Assembly (NCBI GenBank): GCA_021495925.1
Contig: JAKEKT010000010.1
Location: 496,001-560,000 of the forward strand
From: Diplodia intermedia
Lineage: Eukaryota; Ascomycota; Dothideomycetes; Botryosphaeriales; Botryosphaeriaceae
Length of the DNA: 64,000 nucleotides
Direction: 5' to 3'
Made by a program: the position numbers and the translations under genes. Below are positions 12,232 through 22,022 of this stretch, piece after piece (position 1 is the stretch's first letter; each line of letters starts with the position of its first letter). Below the pieces are notes generated by a model, which did no database searches, was not told where the DNA came from, and worked only from the letters and a program-made list of their open reading frames with translations.

Positions 12232-13067
12232 TTAGTTCTTGGCAGCCTTAGCGGCGGCGACAGGGTCCTCGAGGATCTTCTTGCCGGTGGAGGCCTCCTC
12301 ATTAGCAGCCTGCTTAGCCTCCTCACCTACGGACTCGCCCTTCTGGGACGCGCGCCAGACCAGGATACGGGAAGTCTGGATCAGACCAACACAGCCGAGG
12401 AAGAAGTTGACGGTAGCAAGGCTACGGTAGGCCAGGTTAGCCAGTTCACACTAATCCGACAGGAAAGGGTTCGGTCGAGATGCACGTACAAGACGTTCTT
12501 GGGCCTGATGATCAAGCACCAGCGGGTCCAGATAGCACCGGTGGCCGTCAGAGCGCAGTTTTGGGACAGAGACAGCATCTCAGCGGGGCGGAAGAAGTCG
12601 GCAACACCTGCGAGGACAAGGCCCCACTGCATCATCCATCAGCTCCCAATCTTTATGGTACAGTCATAGCGTGGGCAGGCATGTCGTAAACTGCGCGAAG
12701 ACTGTGAAGGGATGGGCGCAGCGAAATCGGAGTTTTCGGGATGGTACCTTCATGACGGGAGCCCTGTTGGAAATAGGTCAGCTCATGTGGTCTGCGTGAG
12801 GTCTCCACCCTCCAACATGATCGCGCGACACGGTATTTTTTGTTGGAGCAGCGTTTTGTGGGAAAATGGCAGAACAGAGACGCACCAGAAGTGGACAGTC
12901 TTAGGACCGACAGGGCTGTTCCAAAGCTTTGCGAAACCGCTCTGAGGGGAATTGGCGTCGGCGGCGGTGGACTGCAGGCGGCGTTGGGGAGATTGGCGGA
13001 AGGCCGGACTGCGGAACAGGTTGCGCGAGAAGTTAAGGATGCGGGTGGTGGGGCGGAAGGCAGGCAT
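12232..13067 (-). CDS. MPC2: Mitochondrial pyruvate carrier subunit 2
   Basis: Four exons: 13067-12886, 12763-12748, 12626-12490 and 12421-12232, giving 174 residues. The first 50 residues are Arg/Ser-rich and free of acidic residues at the start, as in a mitochondrial targeting sequence. The MPC core follows: GPKTVHFWAPVMKWGLVLAG, then DFFRPAEMLSLSQN, then ATGAIWTRWCLIIRPKN and VNFFLGCVGL. With MPC1 it forms the inner-membrane heterodimer that imports pyruvate into the matrix. Exon 2 is a 16-nt microexon encoding the WAPVMK turn between flanking introns of 122 and 121 nt. The hydrophilic C-terminal tail of about 40 residues (EEAKQAANEEASTGKK) is common in fungal homologues. The gene is head to head with a complex I subunit gene. 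Confidence 0.93.
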
Positions 13068-13335
13068 GGCGGGCAGCTTCTCGACAGAGCGGAGAACAGC
13101 GACTTGAGATAGGTAGAGAGAAGTTGGTGTTGAGAGGAAGCAGGTGTGCGGGGATAAGAAAAGGCACGGAGCTTACTCAGGCCGGGTGGTGTTGAGGCGC
13201 GAGGAAGAGTGGAGTCCCGGATCCCGCTGCCAAGCCCTGCGTGCCGACGTCGACGCCATCATCGCAGCGCTGCAACCCAGCGTACCTAGCTTCCCACCAC
13301 CGCCGAGTCGCCCATCCACCGCCCCGACCCTCGCC
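13068..13335. promoter_or_regulatory. Shared divergent promoter, MPC2 / NDUFA2-like
   Basis: Only 268 bp separate the start codons of two nuclear genes for mitochondrial energy metabolism, transcribed away from each other. The interval has no obvious TATA box and is C/G-rich near the plus-strand start. Shared control is inferred from geometry and function. Confidence 0.55.
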
Positions 13336-13806
13336 ATGGCCTCCAAGTACGCTTTCAGCAGCGCCGTCAAGGAGCTGCGCTTCGCCCTCTGCCAATCCTC
13401 GTCCCAGAGCGCCGCCGCACGGTAAAATCCCTCTCCCGCCGCTGTCTCCGATTGGAAAAGAGACAACGCTGATTGGACCACCCAGGAATTTCCTCCTGCG
13501 CGCCTACCCGACCATGAAGAAGCACAACCCGCACACTCCGATCCTCATCAGAGAAGCCCAGAACGTGGAGCCCAAGGTTTTCGCGAGATACGGTGCGCCG
13601 CGACGTCCCAGCCTGGAACATGGGGTTGCATTGGCTGACGGAAGCACAACAGAGTTCGGAAAGGAGAAGATGCTGCCATTGTCGGGTGAGTGGGCTTGTT
13701 GCGCAGGCTGCGGCGCTGGCACAAAGGCAAGAAGCTGACTCTCCGTCCAGGTTTGGATGATGCGACGATTGAGAACAAAGTCACCGAGCTGGTCAAGTCG
13801 TCGTAG
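13336..13806 (+). CDS. NADH:ubiquinone oxidoreductase 10.5-kDa subunit (B8/NDUFA2)
   Basis: Four exons: 13336-13421, 13486-13592, 13653-13685 and 13751-13806, giving 93 residues, the usual size. The protein reads ELRFALCQSSSQSAAARNFL, then AYPTMKKHNPHTPILIREA, then KVFARYEFGKEKMLPLSGLD. This is the thioredoxin-like fold of the NDUFA2/CI-B8 accessory subunit (Neurospora 10.5-kDa subunit) in the peripheral arm of complex I. The two Cys of the mammalian protein are not both present; a single Cys sits in the first helix. All introns have good GT-AG borders and exon 3 is only 33 nt. Its 3' end faces the LigB gene, 116 bp away. Confidence 0.93.
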
Positions 13807-13922
13807 ATGCCATGAATTAGCTGCTCCCATATCGGAGGCTGTACAAATACAAAGGCTCCGCATTACAGGAGCATCGACGGCTCTTCAATTCCACACCAAT
13901 TCGCGCTGGGAAGGACGTGCCC

Positions 13923-15180
13923 CTAAAACTTCGCCGCAACCGTCTCGTTGACCGCCAAATCCCCAAACCGATATTGCGCCCAGCTCATACTTCCGTCCGC
14001 AAAGGTGAAGAGACGAGTGCCAACATCACTGCCCGCTGCGCCTGCTGCGATATGAATTGGCAGCAAGTGGTCAAAGGTTGGGTGGGCTTGGCGGGCATCT
14101 CCTCGCTTCAAGAGCTTCGCCATTTCTGCCTTTCTTTGGTCCGGCTCAGCTGTGGCAGCGTCTTTCAGCGCGCTGTCGAAGCTGTAAACGTACCTGCGTC
14201 CACATCAGAAGCTGGCTTTTGAGCAAATGGCAGACAATACATACGGCATGGTTTGGTCTTGGCCCGCGGAAAACCAAAGATCCCTCAAGTTGTGTACGGC
14301 CATACCAGACGTCAAAATAAGGATGTTCTCTTCCCGAAGCGATGCCACAGCCTGTCCTAGTCTGTGGTGCTCGTCTGGGTTTTCATTCTTGAACAGAGAG
14401 ACCTGGACAATGGGAACATTCAGCGGGTTCTTTTCAGGATCGAATGCTGATGTCGTTTAGCTCGAATGACCTTGGCGTACATTGACCAGAACGCTTACCA
14501 ACAAGCAATGGAAGCCAAGCGCCATGATCAAGACCTCGTGTTACCGGACTGTAGCCAATACCGGCATTCTCAAGCTTTGACATGACCTGCTGTGCAAGAT
14601 CCCGGCTTCCTACATGAGGATACTTGACGGAGTAGTACCAGTCCGGAAAGCCATAGAAGCTGAAACGTCAGCTTAGCTCGAGATGGGGACGCACCTGCAC
14701 TCACTCATAGATCAAATCGGTGATCTCAGCTGTGTTTACGAGCACTTTGTCGTTCCGGCCTTGCCAATGAGCGGAGAAGAGAACCACTGCTTTTGGCTTG
14801 ACCCTGCTCGTGATCTCCTTGCCAATCTCCTGTAGTTTTGCATATGCCGGATGATCCGTTTCCTCATTGAGGCTCGGCTGTTCCATTAGTACACCGGTGG
14901 TTGGGAGAGAGCTGGCGGCACTTACCCCTCCATGGGACAAGAAATATACGGGTGTCTTGGGGCCCTGCTCCGCCATCTCGGTTCTGTGAACGCTTCCTCG
15001 TTCAAGGCTCGAAGTGACGTCTGGTAGTACGCTTGAGCTCACGAAGCCCCGGATAGCGGAAGCAAGATCGTACGGGGATGCAAAGATGGCCAGCACCGCT
15101 GCCAGTCCAGCGGCTATCAATGCAAGGCTGCGCAATAGGGATTCGGGCATCTTATCAACAATGACTGATAGTTGCATCAA
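13923..15180 (-). CDS. LigB-type extradiol (DODA-like) dioxygenase with N-terminal membrane anchor
   Basis: Four exons: 15180-14705, 14659-14499, 14446-14245 and 14193-13923, giving 369 residues. The metal-binding motifs of the class III extradiol family are present: FLSHGG (His about 83), FSAHW (His about 138) and DHGAWLPL (His about 204). The final segment holds QAHPTFDHLLPIHIAAGAAG, typical of the LigB fold. The best match in kind is 4,5-DOPA/aromatic ring-opening dioxygenase, which cleaves catechol-type rings using non-haem iron or zinc. The first 68 residues form an extension with a hydrophobic helix (LLRSLALIAAGLAAVLAIFA). That predicts membrane anchoring or targeting not usual for DODA proteins. 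A start at Met69 (MAEQGPKTPVYF) would give the ordinary soluble length. Its promoter is shared with signal peptide peptidase. Confidence 0.87.
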
Positions 15181-15534
15181 GCATCCGGGAGAAAGGGCCT
15201 AAATGCAGGAGTTATCAAGGTCGGGAGCGAGTGCATTTGTCAAGCAACGGTGGAGCATATCTAGGATCGGAGGTTCGGTGCGGACGCTTTCCGCTGTCGG
15301 GATGCACCGCCACACCTTCCTAGAGCAGGACACGCTTCGCTTTCCAAACGGCGCGGCTCTTTCAACCCAGTGCGTCATTCACCACAGACGAAACCCGCCG
15401 CGCCATGGGAGCCGCTAGCTGACCTACAACAACCCGCGATCCGAGAGCCCACCTGGCTTTTTCGTCCGCTGTGCCCACACACCAAAATCTCGTTTGCGCC
15501 GCAAGCACCGGACGCACCGACGACGACCGTCACC
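15181..15534. promoter_or_regulatory. Divergent promoter, LigB-like / signal peptide peptidase
   Basis: These 354 bp lie between divergent start codons. The part next to the signal peptide peptidase start is C/A-rich, like a leader. One plus-strand frame opens upstream at 15370 in frame with the peptidase, but the conserved start is the MADPGP Met at 15535. Confidence 0.45.
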
Positions 15535-17405
15535 ATGGCCGACCCCGGCCCCATCTACGAGCTCTTGGGCAAGTTGGCCTACGCCTTCACTGAGGCGCAA
15601 CCGCTGTTACCGACGTATTCGCACCTCCTCGTTTCCGCGCTGTTTCCCATCTACGCCGGCGCGCACTCGTCGCTCACCCGCCCTTCATCTGCCGCCAAGC
15701 CGAAGAAAGCGCCAAAGAACGAGACAAAGGACGAGGGATATGAGACTGAAGAGGACGAGGAGGAGGACATGCAGCAGATGGAGGGCCTGTCAACCCGCGA
15801 TGCCATAATTTTCCCGATCATGGCCGGAGTGACGCTCACTGGCCTGTACTTCCTCATCAAGTGGATGCAGGATCCGCAGCTCTTGAACAAGATACTCAAC
15901 GCCTACTTCTCGCTCTTTGGCGTGTTGAGCGTGAGCCGCTTCATCACCGACGGCTTGGACCTGGTACACAGCTTTGTCTTTCCGCGTCGATACATCAGCG
16001 GCGGGGTCCTGTACGACGTGCATTCGCGCACACGCACCGCGGAGCCAGTAGGCCCGTCGGCGCTGGGTGCCAGAAGCTCTCCACTTCCTGGCTGCTTCTC
16101 TCAGATCCCCCTTCCGGCGTTTGTCAATGCCCTCCTGTGGAACCTTCGCAACATACCCAGGCAGAAGTGGACGGCCAAATTCTTTCTGCGCAATGTCGCG
16201 TCAGTGCGCGGCCGCCTCGGACTTCATGGTGTCGTTGGCTTTGTTTTCGCACTGGCTGCTGTCGGCTACTTCAACTTCGTAGACAAGCCATGGTTTTTGA
16301 CCAATCTCATGGGCTTCGCTTTCTCGTACGGGGCTCTGCAATTAATGAGCCCCACAACCTTCGCTACCGGGACTCTCCTGCTGTCCGCCCTGTTTTTCTA
16401 CGACATCTACATGGTTTTCTTCACGTAAGTATCACAATCTCCCGGCTGATCAGGGTTGGTGCCATGCATGCTAACGGGGTTAGGCCGATGATGGTGACCG
16501 TGGCGAAATCCCTGGACATCCCGATCAAGCTCGTGTTCCCCCGTCCTGACATACCCTCGGCGGATCCAGCGAAGCCGCCAATCAAGCAGCACGCAATGCT
16601 GGGGCTCGGAGATGTAGTCCTTCCGGGCATTATGATCGGCCTTGCTCTCCGCTTTGACCTGTACCTGTACTATCTCCGCAAACAAACAAGGCGCGAAGAC
16701 GACCAGGCGTCCAGCCAGTCCACTGAGGCTAAGGAAACTGGAGCAAAGCCCGTGCAGATTGTGAAAGCGCCGTATGCGTCGGTCTCCAACAGATGGGGCG
16801 AATGGCTTTGGGCGCGTTCCGCGGGATCGTTTCCAAAGCCGTATTTCACTGCGACCATGGTCGGCTACGTGGTGGGTATGTTGGTCACGCTCGCCGTCAT
16901 GCAGATTGCAAACCATGCCCAGCCTGCGCTCCTCTACTTGGTCCCCGGCGTGCTCATCGCATGCTGGGGCACTGCTCTGGTGAGGGGTGAACTCAAGGAG
17001 ATGAAGGAGTTCAGCGAGGCATTCGAGGAAGAGGAGGAGCAGCTTCGCAACCAAAGCATCTTGTCAAAAGAACGTACCAAGCGTGCGGAAAAGAAGCTAG
17101 AGAAGGCTACTAAGAAGTATGTGGAGATGGCCTCGGATGAGAGTGGCGACGAGAAGCGAAGCTCCGAACAGACCAAGAAAGGGAAGAAGGCAGGCTCCTC
17201 GCATGATCACGATCACGACCACGACGTCTTCTACTTCGCCATTAGCGCGCCCTTTTCGTTTTCCCCGAAGAAGACAGGCGCGGCGGAGGAAACGGGGGAG
17301 TCGTCGGAGTCAGACTCGGCGAATAGCACGGTCAATTGGCGCTCAGCAAGTGGGACGCAGCCAGCAGACGGCCAGCCGGCGGAGAAGAGGAGGCGTACGA
17401 GCTAA
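15535..17405 (+). CDS. Signal peptide peptidase (intramembrane aspartyl protease)
   Basis: Two exons, 15535-16424 and 16484-17405, joined by a 59-nt intron inside the membrane domain, give 603 residues. Catalytic motifs are FFYDIY (Asp290) and GLGD (Asp340), followed by QPALLYLVP. Together they define the SPP/presenilin-type A22B family, about nine membrane spans in the ER. It cleaves signal-peptide remnants and tail-anchored proteins (yeast homologue Ypf1). Fungal features include an acidic cytosolic loop near residues 65-83 (ETEEDEEEDMQQ) and a long charged coiled-coil tail after the last span. The tail contains an alternating His-Asp run at residues 537-544 and a basic end (EKRRRTS). An in-frame ATG at 15370 would add 55 residues without resemblance to the family. 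Confidence 0.93.
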
Positions 17406-19042
17406 ACGAAAGGTCAATGGCGTCTGCATCGAGCCGACTGGGGGTGTTAATTGACCGAACGGAGCGTTGACTTGTATGTGTACGGGTAGAGCATCCAGCC
17501 AATGAAAAGCCCGAGATCAGCAGCAATGATGTGAGACGTGCAAATGAGCAGCATATACAACGATGGCGGACAGCAATGCGCAGCAGCGAAATGTGGAGCG
17601 CCGTGAGGCGACCAGGATGACAAGCCCGCTGCAGAGCCGCCGCCAAAGTTGCCGCTCCGCCACCCTCCCGCCGCAACACCGTATCACTTGTTGGGCGATC
17701 CGCAAACACGCCTCCGCACACGGGCCAGCGGCCTAGCACGCAGCCGCGTCAGACCAGCGCCGGCACGCTATCGCAAGCGCCGGCCATGCAAGCTGGCGCG
17801 AGCGACCGTTGGCAGACGTCGCTTCCAGGGCCCCGACTCCCACAGCGGAGCCAGCTGAGAGGGTCCCAATCGGGGCGCTGGACCGGCGCACAGTGGCCGC
17901 CACTGGGGACCGGCACTCGGAATGTGCCCGAGGGCCTGCTGGAGGCCGGCTCTTAGCGCAGCCGGCTCTGCAACGGGCCCCGGGCGCGCGTGGCGATGCG
18001 GTGCGGAGCAGCGAATGAAGCCGGGCGCGCGCGACCAGCATCGCGGCCGAGGCATCCGCGCCTGCCAACCCGGGCGCTTGAGCCTCACGCGCCCTCACAC
18101 AGCCCTCGTTCTGGAATAACGCGGCCCTGGAGAAAACCACGGCCCCGGATACGGGAGGCTTGTTCTGGGCCCCGGCTTGAGGTCTCGGCGGATCTGCGCA
18201 GCACCTCTGTCGTTTCTACGCCCTGCATGCGACCGGCCGCCCTCGCATGCTTGCCTGTTCCGGCCTTAGCCCTGGAACCTTGTTCTTCCCACAGCACGCC
18301 CATTCTCCGCACCACCCTCTATACTGTGTCTCCCTGTCCGCGCCTAGTTCCGCTTCTGGGCTCCCATGGCCACCAAGCACTTTTCGACGACAGGGGCCGT
18401 TTCGCCACCGCAGCGCACCACGCGCCCAGCGTGGCGGGCGTGCTCGGTGTACACGTCCGCCTCAACGTCGCGACTGCGTACCTGATCCATCTGTGCCGGG
18501 CGGTCTAGATCTGTCAGATCAGATGGCCACCCGTCCTGACGATTCCCACGCCCGCCTCGCCGTTGCATGCTGCTCCTGGAATCGTACCACTTTTCCCTCC
18601 CTCTGCGCCTGCACCTCCTGCTCTCCGTTGATTGACAATTCCACCTGGCGCAGCAGCCTGGCCTGCCCGCCCAATCACCGTCCACGCGAGCCCCGGCAAG
18701 CCGACGCCGGACCGGGTCCATGCTGGCCGTCCTGTCCACGCAACTGCTGGTTTCGTTTGATACGCCTCGTCCCCACCACCCACTGTGCTCAGTTGGGCAG
18801 CACGCGAGACGCCTGCCTCGGTCGATCCTTTCGGCGGATTGCTTGGAGTAAAGTGTGTATAGAAAAGCGCCACAAACTGACCTCTTCCACCCTGCTCCAG
18901 CCAGAGTAGTGACGCAGTACTCACGAATACTGACATCCGCGCCCAGCTCTCTGCCAGACCCCGCTAGTTTGCGTCTCGGGTGCGGGTCGGGAGCGCGAGT
19001 AGGCAAAACATTTCCTGACCCGTCTCTTTTCCTTCCCTGCAA
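17406..19042. promoter_or_regulatory. Long upstream region of the White Collar-2 gene
   Basis: This 1.6-kb, GC-rich gap lies between two plus-strand genes. The last 700 bp before the GATA-factor start are C/T-rich, consistent with a long leader or regulatory promoter, as is common for light-regulator genes. Many frames stay open because of composition. None shows motifs or splice logic. Confidence 0.4.
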
Positions 19043-20670
19043 ATGGACCCAAGGTACTCGAGTATCGCCTACCCAGATCCCGGCAGGCCCATCGCGGACG
19101 CCATCGCCGCTGCCTCAATCACTGAAGCCTCGGCCAGTGCCAGCGGCCGCCATGGGGGCGCCTCTACCGCCAGACGAACCAAGCCGGCAGCCACCTGGGC
19201 GCACATCAGCGCCGCGGTGCTCGAGTCGTTGCGCGATCTCCATTACGTGCTTTCACTAAGCGGCAACATCCAGCACGTCTCGCCTAACAGCCCGGCATTG
19301 CTGGGGTACGGGCCCGAAGAGCTTGTAGGCACCGTGCTGGTAGACCACGTGCACGAGGACGACGCGCCTGTGTACCGGGACGAGTTGCGCGAGGCATCGT
19401 CGACGGGACGGCCCTTCCGCTTCTACTGTCGCATCCGAAGCCGGGTCAATATTGTGGGGGCAGGCGCGGATGCTGACACCGCGCTCCTTCCATCCGAGTT
19501 TGCGGAGCGAGACCCAACCTCCCCCCCATCCTTTTCCGTCTTCGAGGTCACCGGCCGCTTCCATGAGGGTGACCCCCCTGGCCCCATCCCTGTCGGTATT
19601 GGCGTTACAGCTACACCGCCAAACGACGATGGCCTCTTTGTCCTCATGGCCCGGCCCTACCCGCTCGCCCAGGGCACGAAACTCGACTCCTTCCTGTCCC
19701 TGAAGATCGAAAACGAGCGTCTGAACGCACAGTTGGCTGCGCTGAAGGCCGAGCAGCAGGACAATGAAAGTGATGCCGATTCCGAGGAATACGATGGCTA
19801 CCACCAGACACGTCAGTACTCCATGGCAGCGCCCACGTCTGCCTTCACGACCACGACCGTGCGGCGCCCGAACGACGGCTTCCCATGGTTCGACATCCCG
19901 CCCAGCAATGTGACGCTGACCACCGGCTCCGCCTCCTCAGCGCAAGAATCCGTCTTCAGCGGCAGTGGCAGCAGCATGTTCGGCCCGGCCAGCAGCAGCA
20001 GCACCAACACATCCGCCTCCATCATCGGCCCCTGCCTCTCGTCCCCTTCCCCCCGTTCTGTTGGCCACAAGCCCCCGCCAACCCTGCTCTCCCGCACCTT
20101 CAGCACGACCGCCGTCCCGGGCACCATCGCCGCCACCACCAACCGCGGGGGTAGAAACAGCACCAACAACGTCAACAACTATGACAACCGGTCGCCGCCG
20201 ACCAACACCCCGACGATCATGGAGGGCGACGTGGGCATCCCGTTCATCGTGAAGGCGTTGACAGGTGGCGCCGGGTTTAAGAAGCGCGCCAAACAATCCG
20301 TCGACGACTACGTCTGCTCCTGGTGTGGCACCACCTCCTCGCCCGAGTGGCGCAAGGGTCCTTCTGGACCGAAGAGCCTGTGCAATGCGTGCGGTTGTAA
20401 GTCTTTTCTTTCCCCTCGCCCTGTTCAACCCCACTTCTCTTCACCTCGCTCCCCCTTTCCACTTATTTCAAGCGAATCATCTGACAGGAAACGTGTTGGA
20501 AACAAACAGTACGTTACGCCAAATTCCGAAGGAAGAGCGGCGGTTCAGGAAGCGGTGGTGGAGGTAGCGATGGCGGCGGCAACGGACCGGCGACGGGACC
20601 GGATCCCAGCGGCGGCGGTGCATCATCGGCGGGGTCGAAGACACCAACGGTCGGTCCTGTGCTCGCTTGA
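19043..20670 (+). CDS. wc-2: White Collar-2 type PAS/GATA photoreceptor partner
   Basis: Two exons, 19043-20396 and 20510-20670, give 504 residues (Neurospora WC-2 is about 530). A PAS domain spans about residues 60-190, including VLSLSGNIQHVSPNSPALLG and GRPFRFYCRIRSR. A helical segment LKIENERLNAQLAALKAEQ follows, then a Ser/Thr-rich middle. A single GATA finger lies at residues 425-451 (CSWCGTTSSPEWRKGPSGPK, then CNACG). The 113-nt intron interrupts the codon right after CNACG, and the second exon restores LRYAKFRRKSGG. The tail is Gly/Ser-rich. WC-2 binds WC-1 to form the blue-light-responsive and circadian White Collar complex in the nucleus. No extra N-terminal domain is seen. Confidence 0.93.
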
Positions 20671-22022
20671 AGGAGGAAATGCAGTGTCCATTGATACTTG
20701 CTCCGTCCTTTTCCCTTTCCCCCACCACCCACCTTTTTTCTCGCGGTTACCCTAACCATGCCACATTGAGGTTTCAAACGGGAGTCAGCGCCCAGCTGTC
20801 GTCGGCGATCGGCGGGCCGATGCGTTCAGTCACTCTGGAACCTACTGTGATACGCTTTTTGTTCGTGCGACGAGGGAAGAAGGACCTGTCTCTTATGCGA
20901 AATCGACACAAAGCGAAGGTGAGGGCCGAGTATCCAAAGAACGCCCTGTTAGGAGCTGTTGGAGCAGCGCCACAGCCCGCCCTTTTATATCAGTCACCAG
21001 GATGGCGGCTGAAAACTTTTTTTTCTCTTTTGTTTACTACTGTGTTGCTTTTGGCTTGGTTCCGCTTGATGGGGGAGTACAGGGGGCTGTATCTGCTTCT
21101 TTTTCGATTGCTCTTTGACTAACATGGAAATAAACTAACCTCGTTTCCCGCCATATTGCGTTTTGGAGTAAAGAGTAGGGCGGCGTCTTGTCTCCTTGGA
21201 TGATCTTTTGCACACTGCCATACCAGATGTGTCCCCCTCTTTTTTCTTTTTTCTTTTTACTACGGGAGGGGGGTTTATATACTTACATCCCGCAGGTCAA
21301 CGAAACCGCGATTGTCGTCGTGATGAGACAAATAATGAGTACGGGTAATGAATCGAGCATTATGATTGTGTCCTCTTCATGTGAATGTGAATGGGTATAT
21401 TGCTGCTTTTCTAACGCGTCTCCCCCTTTCTCTTTTTTTTTTCCTTTTTTTTTTTGATCGGACGAATGGACGGGTGAGGTCCTGGATGCGTGAATGCTTC
21501 TTAGGAGGCATTGTTCGCCAGCAGCCGTAGCGAGAAAGGAAAGCCCGATCAGCGAAATAATTCCAGATATTCCCCGTCCACTCTTCCCCCTTATCACTCT
21601 CTTTTTTTCCCCCCACCCCCGCCTGCATTGTTTCTGTCTCGAAAACGAAGGAGACGAGTCCACCTAGATGACCGGCTGCCGATATCTCCGCCTCGTTCCG
21701 TAGGCGCGAAGGGAAAACTGTAGCGCTTTCCTCCGATAAGCTTGATAACCATTGCTTCTTCTTGAAAGGGGTCCCGGCGCGCGCGCGCGCGTTGGCCTGT
21801 TTCCATCCACTGTTCTTCTGCTCTCTGCGTGGTACGCGGAGGCGTGTCCTCAATACTTGAGACTCTTTGGTCGTGTTCTAAACAACAGACCTTTCCGTTC
21901 CCCCCTGTGTGGGGGCTCGACGCGATGCGTCGCCCAAGAGACGTGCTCGAATAGATAAGAGGTCCCCGTTGTTTTGGAAAAAAGAAAAGAAAGAACGAAA
22001 AAAAAAAAAAAGGCCGCAAAGC
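20671..22022. other. Convergent region with T/C-rich tracts and (GC)n run
   Basis: This gap of about 1.35 kb lies between the 3' ends of White Collar-2 (+) and the histidine kinase (-). It contains long pyrimidine tracts around 21237-21260, 21430-21455 and 21600-21625, a (GC)n run near 21776-21791 and an A-run near 22000-22010. These look like 3' untranslated and low-complexity DNA. Frames crossing the tracts are not credible genes. Confidence 0.5.

Noticed and set aside
17990..18909. Long plus-strand frames upstream of White Collar-2
   Set aside because: Arg/Pro/Ser-rich and without motifs; better explained as a GC-rich promoter and leader.
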